Origin: Phycisphaerales bacterium
GTDB taxonomy: Bacteria; Planctomycetota; Phycisphaerae; Phycisphaerales; UBA1924
Reading direction: 5' to 3'
Length of the DNA: 64,000 bases
Assembly: GCA_040221175.1 (NCBI GenBank)
Contig: JAVJVK010000004.1
Location: forward strand, 976,268-1,040,267
Shown: in pieces, positions 9,328-15,889 of the stretch
How the letters are laid out: the number at the start of each line of letters is the position of its first letter
Position numbering within the stretch: position 1 is the first letter of the stretch
Notes under the pieces: generated by a model
What the model was told of the DNA's origin: nothing
Databases searched by the model: none
Seen by the model: the letters and a program-made list of their open reading frames with translations, nothing else
Position numbers and translations under genes: made by a program

Positions 9328-9743
9328 TGCTGGCAGAGAACCAAAGCCGCCCCGGAGTTTGGCGACAGACGGGGCAGTGTAAGACTACATGCAATTATAG
9401 GGCCGATGACCTCGAAGCGCAACTCGAACGGGCCTGTGCGTTTCTGTTCCACTGGGACGGAACCACGACGTTACCTGGCCACGGCCTTCGGCAGTGGGAA
9501 CGCGATCGGGACAATCGCGCGTGGATTACCGGCTTCCCAGACTTGGCCGTCGAAGTCTACGAGCGGCTGCACATCTGGACGCGCGATGCAGACGTGCGCG
9601 TTGCGTGGCGTCGGTGTCAACGCTGGACGAGCCGCACTGTGCTGGGCCTTGACGAACCACGCCGGGCGACTCCTGTGCCGCTGTCCGCCGTTGTGCTGCG
9701 AGACCTCACCGCAGCCGCCATCCGTCAGGCGGTGGGCGCATGA
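9324..9743 (+). CDS. Hypothetical protein in the element operon (139 aa)
   Basis: Not recognised. The N-terminus has a CKTTC pair, then a Trp-rich helical protein (LFHWDG, RQWERDRDNRAW, WRRCQRWTSR). The start overlaps the second HTH stop by ATGA (ATG 9324, or the adjacent ATG 9327), and the stop overlaps the start of the DUF3987 gene by ATGA. Its place between regulators and the P-loop protein suggests a role in replication or its control, for example an accessory DNA-binding factor. This is inference from position only. Confidence 0.6.
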   Translation: MMLAENQSRPGVWRQTGQCKTTCNYRADDLEAQLERACAFLFHWDGTTTLPGHGLRQWERDRDNRAWITGFPDLAVEVYERLHIWTRDADVRVAWRRCQRWTSRTVLGLDEPRRATPVPLSAVVLRDLTAAAIRQAVGA

Positions 9744-11272
9744 GAGTACAAGAACAACATCCACCGACGTTCCATCTCGACGACTTCACGCCCAGCGCCG
9801 AGATTCAACTGCCCGAGGCGTTTAAGCCCTTTCCCATGGAGGCGTTGCCCGGGGCCGTGGGTGCGTTCGCGGTCGAGGGCGCAGCATCCATCGGCTGTGA
9901 CACGTCCTACATCGTGCTGCCCATGCTGAGCGCCCTGGCGTCCGCCATCGGGAACACGCGGCGTGTCGCGCTCAAGCGGGCATGGGAAGAACCGCCGATC
10001 ATCTGGACGGCCATCGTGGGCGAGAGTGGCACGGCCAAGAGCCCAGCGCTCGACCTAGCTCTAGGGCCCGTACGCGAGCGTCAGCATCGGGCGATGAGGG
10101 AGCACGCCGAAGCCCAGGAACTCCACGAGGCCGCGATGGCCGAGTGGAAGGCTCAACATGGGCGCAAGGACGCCGACGCATCATCGGCCCCGGTACCGCC
10201 AGTGTGCCGCCGTACGCTGACCGACGACACCACCACCGAGGCGATAGCCCACCTGTTGGGTGAGAACCCGAGGGGGCTGCTCGTGGCCCGCGACGAGTTG
10301 GCCGGATGGTTTGGGGGATTCGATCGCTACACGGGCGGCAAGGGGGGCGACGCACCCAAGTGGCTCGAAGTGTTCGGGGGCCGAGCACTGATAACCGATC
10401 GTCGGGGCAGTGGCACAACGTACGTCCCCCGCGCCAGCGTCTGTATCTGCGGGGGCATCCAGCCGGGCATCCTGCGGCGCGCGCTCGGAGCGTCCAACAT
10501 CGAGAACGGCCTAGCTGCGCGTCTGCTGTTCGCCATGCCACCGCGCACCCCGAAGCGGTGGACCGACGACGACGTAACCGAGGCCACCGAGCGGGCGCTC
10601 GACCGCGTGTTCGATCGGCTGTACGCCCTCGAACCCGACTACACGGATGGCGAGGATGAGCCCCGGCTGGTGCATCTGAGCCCGGAGGCGAAGCGCGAGT
10701 TTCGGTCGTTCGTCAATCGGCACGGCGAGCAACAGATGCAGCACGATGGCGCACAGGCTGCCGCGTGGTCGAAGCTAGAGGGCTATGGGGCACGATTCGC
10801 CCTCGTGGTCCACCTGACGCGGTGGGCGGCGGGAGAAGCCGTTGAGGCTGACACCATCGACGTGCAGAGCGTGCGGTCCGCTATCGCGATGGTCGAGTGG
10901 TTCGGCCGAGAGACCGGCCGGGTCTACGCCCTGCTCGAAGGCGACGACGTGGACGATGCACGCGGCAAGCTGGTCGAACTCATCCAGCGCAAGGGGGGCG
11001 ATGTCAGCGCCCGCGAACTCGTCCAAGCATGCTGGAGCATCCGCAAAGCGCCGGAAGCCGAGGCCGCGCTAAACGATCTCGAAACGGTCGGTGCGGGCCA
11101 GTGGTACAGGGTGCCGAGCACATCGAGGGGCGGGAGACCATCTCGCCGATTCCGGCTAGCACCACCTCTACAACCTCAACATCTACGAAACCGCCCGCCA
11201 GAGCGCGCGAATGGGGGTTTCGTGGATGTAGAGGCCCAGCACCCCGACACGCACGCCCCGTTTCGCCAATAA
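9740..11272 (+). CDS. DUF3987 family P-loop protein (510 aa)
   Basis: The protein has a Walker A-like GESGTAKS at residues 94-101, preceded by a segment of DUF3987/YfjI type (LPMLSALASAIGNTRRVALK). Further conserved-looking blocks follow (LTDDTTTEAIAHLL, VARDELAGWFGGFDRY, WLEVFGGRALITDRRGSG). DUF3987 proteins are common in plasmids, phages and satellites and are thought to act as replicative helicase- or primase-like ATPases, so this is the best candidate for the element's replication protein. It is coupled to the upstream gene by ATGA. The last 50 residues are Pro/Arg-rich and could reflect a frameshift near 11150. Confidence 0.82.
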   Translation: MRVQEQHPPTFHLDDFTPSAEIQLPEAFKPFPMEALPGAVGAFAVEGAASIGCDTSYIVLPMLSALASAIGNTRRVALKRAWEEPPIIWTAIVGESGTAKSPALDLALGPVRERQHRAMREHAEAQELHEAAMAEWKAQHGRKDADASSAPVPPVCRRTLTDDTTTEAIAHLLGENPRGLLVARDELAGWFGGFDRYTGGKGGDAPKWLEVFGGRALITDRRGSGTTYVPRASVCICGGIQPGILRRALGASNIENGLAARLLFAMPPRTPKRWTDDDVTEATERALDRVFDRLYALEPDYTDGEDEPRLVHLSPEAKREFRSFVNRHGEQQMQHDGAQAAAWSKLEGYGARFALVVHLTRWAAGEAVEADTIDVQSVRSAIAMVEWFGRETGRVYALLEGDDVDDARGKLVELIQRKGGDVSARELVQACWSIRKAPEAEAALNDLETVGAGQWYRVPSTSRGGRPSRRFRLAPPLQPQHLRNRPPERANGGFVDVEAQHPDTHAPFRQ

Positions 11273-11293
11273 CCTCGTAGGGAGTCTCATCGC

Positions 11294-12616
11294 ATGGCAA
11301 GTATCGCACACGACCGAAAGAACAACACCCGGCGCATTCTGTTCGTGGATGGGAACCGCAAGCGCAAGACCATCCGGCTGGGCAAGATGAGCGCCAAGGA
11401 CGCCGCCACCGTCTGCCACCACGTCGAGGCGTTGCTAGCCGCGAAGCTGGCGGGCTCGTCGGTGGCCCGTACGTCGGCCCTGTGGCTCGCCGACCTTGGG
11501 GACGTGCTCCACGACCGAATCGCCCGCGCCGGGCTGTGCGAGCCGCGTACGGCCCCGGAAACGCGCACTCTTGGCGGCCTGCTCGATTCATATTTCGACG
11601 TGCTTGACGTGAAGGACAGCACACGCGGGCGCTACGAGCAAACCGAGCGGCTGCTGGTGGAACACTTCGGGAGTGAGATGCCTCTCGCGAAGATCACCAT
11701 TCGAGAGGCAGAGGGCTGGCGCGCCGCGCTGGTCGAGCGTGGGCTGGCCCCGGCCACCGTGTCAAAGAACATCGGTATCGCCCGGCAGATATTCCGCAAG
11801 GCCCACCAGTGGTCGCTCATCGCATCCAATCCCTTCGAGGGAGTGAAGGCGGGAAGCCAGCACAACCGGGAGCGCCTGCACTACGTCCCCCGTGCTGACG
11901 TGGAGCGCCTGCTCGATGCGGCCCCGTCGATCGACTGGAAGGCCATCATCGCCCTTGCCCGCTGGGGTGGGCTCCGCACACCGTCCGAAACCCTGAGCGT
12001 CCGCTGGGTGGACGTGGATTGGGACCGCGGCCGTCTGCGGGTGCGTTCGCCCAAGACCGAAGGCCACGAAGGGAAGGGCGAGCGGATCATCCCCCTGTTC
12101 CCCGAGTTGCGGGCGGTGCTGGTCGAGGCGTTCGAGGCGGCCCCGGATGGTGCTGTCTATATCGTCAACGGCTACCGGGACGCCACGGCCGCCAACCTTC
12201 GGACGCAACTGGGGCGGATCATCGAGCGGGCTGGGCTCCAAGCGTGGCCCCGGCTGTTCAACGCCCTAAGAGCGTCGAGGGCCACCGAGTTGGCCGCCGA
12301 CTACCCAATCGCGGTCTGCACGTCCTGGCTTGGACACACGGCCGCCGTGGCCCAGGCCCACTACCACATGGTTCGGGAGAGCGACTTCGCCCACGCGGCC
12401 GGGAAGAGCACCGAATTGGCCGGCGCACGAAGCGGCGCACAGGCGGCGCAGATTGCGGCGCAGCACACGCCCGCGAACAACCGCGATGTTCGGAAGGCGA
12501 GCCCACAAAACGTGTCTGGGGGGGCGTTTGTGCAGGGCATTGCAGAAACCTGCAACCTCCCGCACAACTACCGAATGAGCGCAACAGGACTCGAACCTGT
12601 GACCTCTGCCATGTGA
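11294..12616 (+). CDS. Tyrosine recombinase / site-specific integrase
   Basis: A 440-residue tyrosine integrase. An N-terminal arm region and a core-binding SAM-like domain (about 90-190) precede the catalytic domain, with R228 in GGLRTPSE, K254, R326 in NALRASR, H348 in WLGH and the nucleophile Y357 in QAHYHMV. The usual HxxR is NxxR here (N323), a variant I recall from other planctomycete integrases. The tail from about residue 370 carries the GCGGCGCA repeats. From residue 426 it is encoded by the att core and then antisense to the tRNA (ending MSATGLEPVTSAM), so the last 15 residues are set by the host site. On the excised circle the frame would continue to the stop at 6852-6854. It is the last gene of the element operon and presumably integrates the element at tRNA-Val. 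Confidence 0.9.
   Translation: MASIAHDRKNNTRRILFVDGNRKRKTIRLGKMSAKDAATVCHHVEALLAAKLAGSSVARTSALWLADLGDVLHDRIARAGLCEPRTAPETRTLGGLLDSYFDVLDVKDSTRGRYEQTERLLVEHFGSEMPLAKITIREAEGWRAALVERGLAPATVSKNIGIARQIFRKAHQWSLIASNPFEGVKAGSQHNRERLHYVPRADVERLLDAAPSIDWKAIIALARWGGLRTPSETLSVRWVDVDWDRGRLRVRSPKTEGHEGKGERIIPLFPELRAVLVEAFEAAPDGAVYIVNGYRDATAANLRTQLGRIIERAGLQAWPRLFNALRASRATELAADYPIAVCTSWLGHTAAVAQAHYHMVRESDFAHAAGKSTELAGARSGAQAAQIAAQHTPANNRDVRKASPQNVSGGAFVQGIAETCNLPHNYRMSATGLEPVTSAM
12420..12462 (+). repeat. Arm-type-like direct repeats, right end (GCGGCGCA array)
   Basis: Exact GCGGCGCA at 12432, 12443 and 12455 plus one near-copy (CCGGCGCA) at 12420, spaced 12, 11 and 12 bp, about 108 bp inside the right core. 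Orientation matches the two copies at the left end. The array lies within the 3' part of the integrase gene. Confidence 0.45.
12532..12588 (+). repeat. Right attachment repeat (attR) overlapping tRNA-Val
   Basis: Direct copy of 6644-6700 (52/57 identical). The exact core is 12570-12588; its right 13 bp are the 3' end of tRNA-Val, so integration rebuilds an intact tRNA. The part left of the core lies inside the element and encodes the integrase tail. Confidence 0.85.
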
Positions 12617-12649
12617 CGGCAGCGCTCTAGCCAACTGAGCTATGCGCCC
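12576..12649 (-). tRNA. tRNA-Val(CAC)
   Basis: A complete 74-nt cloverleaf on the minus strand. The acceptor GGGCGCA pairs with TGCGCTC, and the D arm has GCTC/GAGC. The anticodon arm is CTGCC-GTCACAT-GGCAG, giving anticodon CAC for the valine codon GUG. A TTCGA T-loop is present; the discriminator is A and CCA is not encoded. Its 3' end is the attachment site of the element, and the integrase reading frame runs antisense through half of it. Confidence 0.93.
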
Positions 12650-12671
12650 GAATCGTCCCCGAGGGGCCGTG

Positions 12672-12677
12672 AGTATA
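12672..12677 (-). promoter_or_regulatory. Probable -10 element of tRNA-Val
   Basis: TATACT on the minus strand, 22 bp upstream of the mature 5' end. The same hexamer stands upstream of tRNA-Ala (57444-57449), which supports it as a tRNA promoter element. No good -35 was found. Confidence 0.35.
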
Positions 12678-12683
12678 CGCCGG

Positions 12684-13409
12684 CTATCGCGACCCGTCGC
12701 CCGCGTCGTTCAGGTCGATGTGCTTGGCGTGGCGGAGGTTCTCCCCCGTCTCCCGGTAGATCAGGTCCCGGCAGATGCCCGCCATGACGTCGGCGGTCCG
12801 CTCTAATTCCCGACCCACCCGGTAGATGTACAGGCCCGCGAGGTCGCCCTGCGGTTCGTTGTTGATGATGTCGATGGTCTCGGAGAACAGGGTCTTCTCC
12901 AAGTCATCGATCAGCTCATCCTCGGCGATGATCTCACGGGCGGCGTCCAGGTCCTCGTCCAGCACGGCCCGAAGCGTCTTGTGGCAGCAAGCTGGCACGC
13001 GGTGAGCCATCTCGATAAGCGACGTCGGCCAGCGGGGCTCGAGCCCGGCCTTGACCATCCGAGACGCACACTTGGCGATGCTGGTGGCGTGGTCACCCAC
13101 CCGCTCAACCTGCGTATTCACACGCAGGACGAACAGCACCTCGCGAAAGTCACTGGCAACCGGGTGCTGCATCAGCAGCAGGTCGAGGCAGGCATTCTCG
13201 ATCTCGAGTTCCTGCCGATCGATGACATCATCCTGCTTGCGGACCGCCTTTGCCTGCGGCCGATCCAGACGCAGCAACGCATCCAGGGCCTGCTCGATCA
13301 TGGCCGTGGCGTACGAAGCTTCCTTGATGAGCTGGCGCTTCAGGCCGATGATCTGCCGCGGCAGGCCTTGCCCGCCGATCTGTCTCTGGTATCCCTGCTG
13401 TGGTTCCAT
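12684..13409 (-). CDS. phoU: Phosphate transport/signalling regulator PhoU
   Basis: About 241 residues, all alpha, with two PhoU repeats. Recognisable metal-binding style motifs are VNTQVERVGDHATSIAK and YRVGRELERTADVMAGIC, the paired E-R-x-x-D motifs of the family. PhoU links the Pst phosphate transporter to the PhoR/PhoB two-component system and restrains the response when phosphate is plentiful. The frame is open to 13487, but ATG 13409 has GGAGGGG 10 nt upstream and gives the family's usual length. No pst or pho genes lie beside it in this window, so it is either at the end of a dispersed regulon or stands alone. Confidence 0.9.
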   Translation of the reverse strand: MEPQQGYQRQIGGQGLPRQIIGLKRQLIKEASYATAMIEQALDALLRLDRPQAKAVRKQDDVIDRQELEIENACLDLLLMQHPVASDFREVLFVLRVNTQVERVGDHATSIAKCASRMVKAGLEPRWPTSLIEMAHRVPACCHKTLRAVLDEDLDAAREIIAEDELIDDLEKTLFSETIDIINNEPQGDLAGLYIYRVGRELERTADVMAGICRDLIYRETGENLRHAKHIDLNDAGDGSR

Positions 13410-13516
13410 GAACGCGCCACCCCTCCGTGAGCAGTCGGTCTTGTCGGTGCGAGGGTTGCCCAGAAGACCATCGGTGATTCTAGGCATGTCGCTTCATCAT
13501 GCGTACGCTCTAACAG

Positions 13517-14524
13517 ATGTCCCCACCGCCGCCAAGCAGCGCCGCGACCGCACGTCCGCACGCCATTCGGACCGATCCGGCAAGCTCACATTGCCCCTCA
13601 ACGGACCGGCAGGAAGACGCACTCGTTGCGTCTCCGGCACCGGCCGGCCTTGTTCGCCCGGCTGCGCCCATCGCCCTTGCAACGCCACCCAGACGCGGCC
13701 GGGTCACGGCGACGCTGGTGTCGCTCTGGAAGCGATCGGTTCGCCGACTCCTGCGTCCGGCGCTGGTGCCGCTCGAAGACGCCATTGCCGGTGCGGGTGG
13801 ATGGCACGCCTGGCGCGGCGGGCTCGATGGCTGCCTCACCAGTGCCATCGGCGACGTGCACATCGAGCGCCGCCTCCGCGACGAGCTCGCCTACTGGGTT
13901 CGGGCCGTCCACGTCCCAGGCGCCCACGAGGCCATCGACCCAGCTTATGGCGACTTCCACGCCGTGTTCGCGCGCTGGCAGACCGACCGCTGCAAGGAGC
14001 TGGCCGAGTGGCTCGGCGCGCCCGACGCCGTCGCGTGGCAGACCCAGACGTCAGTCCTGGAAATCGGAGGTGGTCCACACCCGATGGTGGCCCAAGGGAC
14101 GTGGCGATACGCCGCGGCCGTCGATCCGTTGAACGACGGGTATGCATCATGCGGGCTCTTCCCGCCCGGCCCGCTCGGGTTCACGCCCATTGCCGCCTCG
14201 GGCGAGCAGATTCCCGTTGCCGGCAGCACGTTCGATGTCGTGGTGTGCGACAACTGCCTCGACCACGTTGCCGATCCCGGCCGCGTCGTGGCCGAGATCG
14301 GGCGCGTGCTGAAGCCAGGCGGACACGCCTGGATCCTCGTCGACCTGCGAAGCACGGTCGACGACATGCATCCGCATGCCTTCACGCCCGAGTTACTTTC
14401 GGCCATGCTGATCAGCCAGGGCCTGGACATCGTGCGTGACCGCATGGGCGAGCACGCCAGCCACCCGCTGGCCTATGGCGAGATCCGGGTGCTGGCTCGC
14501 AAGCGAACCGACCGACCGGGCTGA
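13517..14524 (+). CDS. Class I SAM-dependent methyltransferase
   Basis: The C-terminal half carries a Rossmann methyltransferase core. Motif I is VLEIGGGPHP (about 180-189), the acidic loop is AAVDPLND, and motif IV-like is FDVVVCDNCLDHVADP, followed by VLKPGGHAWILVDL. This is the UbiE/MT11 type. The first 60 residues are Pro/Ala-rich and may be disordered or the real start may lie further in; ATG 13517 is the first of the frame. It is divergent from phoU and ends shortly before the terminator of the convergent PEP-CTERM gene. The substrate is unknown; small-molecule, lipid or glycan methylation are all possible. Confidence 0.82.
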   Translation: MSPPPPSSAATARPHAIRTDPASSHCPSTDRQEDALVASPAPAGLVRPAAPIALATPPRRGRVTATLVSLWKRSVRRLLRPALVPLEDAIAGAGGWHAWRGGLDGCLTSAIGDVHIERRLRDELAYWVRAVHVPGAHEAIDPAYGDFHAVFARWQTDRCKELAEWLGAPDAVAWQTQTSVLEIGGGPHPMVAQGTWRYAAAVDPLNDGYASCGLFPPGPLGFTPIAASGEQIPVAGSTFDVVVCDNCLDHVADPGRVVAEIGRVLKPGGHAWILVDLRSTVDDMHPHAFTPELLSAMLISQGLDIVRDRMGEHASHPLAYGEIRVLARKRTDRPG

Positions 14525-14533
14525 TCTGCCCAT

Positions 14534-14560
14534 AAGAAAACCGCCGGTTGTCCCGGCGGT
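14534..14560 (-). terminator. Rho-independent terminator of the PEP-CTERM-like gene
   Basis: An 8-bp GC-rich stem (ACCGCCGG/CCGGCGGT, 5-nt loop) followed on the minus strand by a TTTTCTT tract, 30 bp after the stop of the minus-strand gene. It also separates that gene from the convergent methyltransferase gene. Confidence 0.75.
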
Positions 14561-14590
14561 CCTGGGTGATTTCGATCGCATCGATCCGGA

Positions 14591-15442
14591 TCAGCGACGG
14601 CGACGCATGCTTGCCAGGCCGGCCATTCCGGCGAAGGCCAGGAGCGAAGCGGGCGCGGGAACGACGTAGAGGTTGTCCCAGCCCATGATGTTGCCGTCCG
14701 AACCGCCCACGAAGAACCGCATGGCGGTGGGCTGATCCAGCAAAGAGCCCGAGCCGCCGGTCATGAACCAGCCGTCGGGGTTGGCGGTGCTCGACATGCC
14801 GGTCGTCAGATCGACGATGGTGACCGACAGGATCTGGTTGCTGGTGAAGTCGACGTTGATGATCTGGCGATACCAGTGGTTGGTGTCCAGGTTCTGCCAC
14901 GCCGGGCCGGGCGACAGGTTGTTCGTCGCGGTGCCGGCGGAATCAAAGACGTTGAACTCGGCCTTGAATCCGGCCGACGGATCGGTCAGGTCGATGAAAT
15001 TGTTCAGCGCGATGAAGGACTTGTAAGTCCCCGCGGCCGCGCCATCGCTCTGGAGCGAGAAGCTCGAAAGGTTCAGGGCCGAGTCGCCCGCGCCGTCGAA
15101 GTTCGCCGCCATGTCGTAGGCGATGGTGTACGTGCCGCCACCGAAGTCGAAGTCCTTCTGGGCCCGGGCGAACGACGTGCCGCCGCTGCTGCGGCCGCCG
15201 ATGAACTGGTTGCCACCGACCGGGTTCTGAGACAGGCCCAGGGTGTTGCCGGCGTAGGTGTACACGCCGTGCTCGATGCCCGTGGCCACCGGCTGATACC
15301 AGCCCTCGACCCCGACGAACGAAGAACCGGCGGCCGAACCCGTGAAGTTCGGCTGCTCGAACCCGCTGATCAACTGGGCATGCGCGGCGCTGGCGACGCA
15401 CAGCCCGACGGACGCAATCGCGATTCTGGTCATGATCTGCAT
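14591..15442 (-). CDS. Secreted PEP-CTERM-like sorting domain protein (283 aa)
   Basis: The protein has an N-terminal signal peptide ending AAHAQ at about residue 23. A Gly/Ser/Asn-rich beta body follows with few Lys. The C-terminus is a tripartite sorting signal: VVPAPAS, a short hydrophobic helix, and a basic end SMRRRR. PEP-CTERM proteins are processed by an exosortase and exported to the surface or extracellular matrix. The motif here is V-P-A-P rather than V-P-E-P, a variant seen in planctomycetes. The start ATG 15442 has GAGGAG 7 nt upstream; the ORF is open to 15592 but that extension is not signal-peptide-like. A terminator follows. The ligand or role is unknown. Confidence 0.85.
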   Translation of the reverse strand: MQIMTRIAIASVGLCVASAAHAQLISGFEQPNFTGSAAGSSFVGVEGWYQPVATGIEHGVYTYAGNTLGLSQNPVGGNQFIGGRSSGGTSFARAQKDFDFGGGTYTIAYDMAANFDGAGDSALNLSSFSLQSDGAAAGTYKSFIALNNFIDLTDPSAGFKAEFNVFDSAGTATNNLSPGPAWQNLDTNHWYRQIINVDFTSNQILSVTIVDLTTGMSSTANPDGWFMTGGSGSLLDQPTAMRFFVGGSDGNIMGWDNLYVVPAPASLLAFAGMAGLASMRRRR

Positions 15443-15505
15443 GTCTCGCTCCTCAACAAGCAAGCGGCTACCGCGCCCCCTCCTAAAGGGCTGCGGGCCA
15501 ACATG

Positions 15506-15534
15506 ATCATGACAGGAATCGCTCGTATTGACAA
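15506..15534 (-). promoter_or_regulatory. Predicted promoter of the PEP-CTERM-like gene
   Basis: On the minus strand, TTGTCA (15529-15534), a 17-bp spacer and CATGAT (15506-15511), giving a leader of about 55-60 nt to ATG 15442. Confidence 0.4.
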
Positions 15535-15726
15535 GACCATTTTCCAGCACTTTCCTTGCATTCTCGAAAAGTAGGATTCTGAAAGGTCTCAATAACGGGT
15601 TTCGCGGGCCGCCAGACGCCCTATTTCCCCCGCCTTAACAAATTCCTCAATCAGATGACTTGAGTTATTGGACAATGCAGTCCCGACGAGATCTCTATCC
15701 TGGGGCCTTCTACCCAGGCGCAACAT

Positions 15727-15761
15727 GAAAAGACCCCCGGGCCTGGTGGCGGGCCCGGGGG
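15727..15761 (-). terminator. Rho-independent terminator of nrdJ
   Basis: A 10-bp stem CCCCCGGGCC/GGCCCGGGGG with an 8-nt loop, followed on the minus strand by TCTTTTC, about 130 bp after the nrdJ stop. Confidence 0.75.
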
Positions 15762-15889
15762 CGGGTGGCGATCATCGGGACCGGGTGGTGGCGAGCCCGC
15801 CGGAAAGAAGGGGGCGGGCGTGATCCCGACGATCTGTGGGAGAGAAGGAGGCCTTCAGGCCGGCGCTGTCGTGCGCCGGCATCCGGTCA

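Larger units (their letters stand above)
6682..12588 (+). mobile_element. Compact integrative element in tRNA-Val(CAC), about 5.9 kb
   Basis: The element is bounded by direct repeats, with the right copy overlapping the 3' end of tRNA-Val and a tyrosine integrase gene ending at that boundary. Cargo in order: a 118-aa unknown (minus), a 50-aa membrane protein and a possible 36-aa ORF (plus), a 161-169-aa unknown (minus), a 140-aa membrane protein (minus), then a plus-strand run of HTH protein, HTH protein, 139-aa unknown, DUF3987 protein and integrase. No relaxase, capsid, terminase, transposase or obvious defence gene is visible. It therefore looks like a minimal integrating plasmid- or satellite-like element whose spread may rely on a helper. 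Direct repeats of GCGGCGCA occur just inside both ends and may be integrase arm sites. Confidence 0.82.
15443..15889. other. Intergenic region between the PEP-CTERM-like gene and nrdJ
   Basis: About 450 bp. It holds the predicted promoter of the PEP-CTERM-like gene (15506-15534) and the nrdJ terminator (15727-15761). The stretch 15590-15720 is comparatively AT-rich and shows no gene. Confidence 0.5.

Noticed and set aside
13497-13688. Minus-strand ORF opposite the start of the methyltransferase gene
   Set aside because: Short, opposite a gene with a clear SAM-binding motif, and without a start signal.
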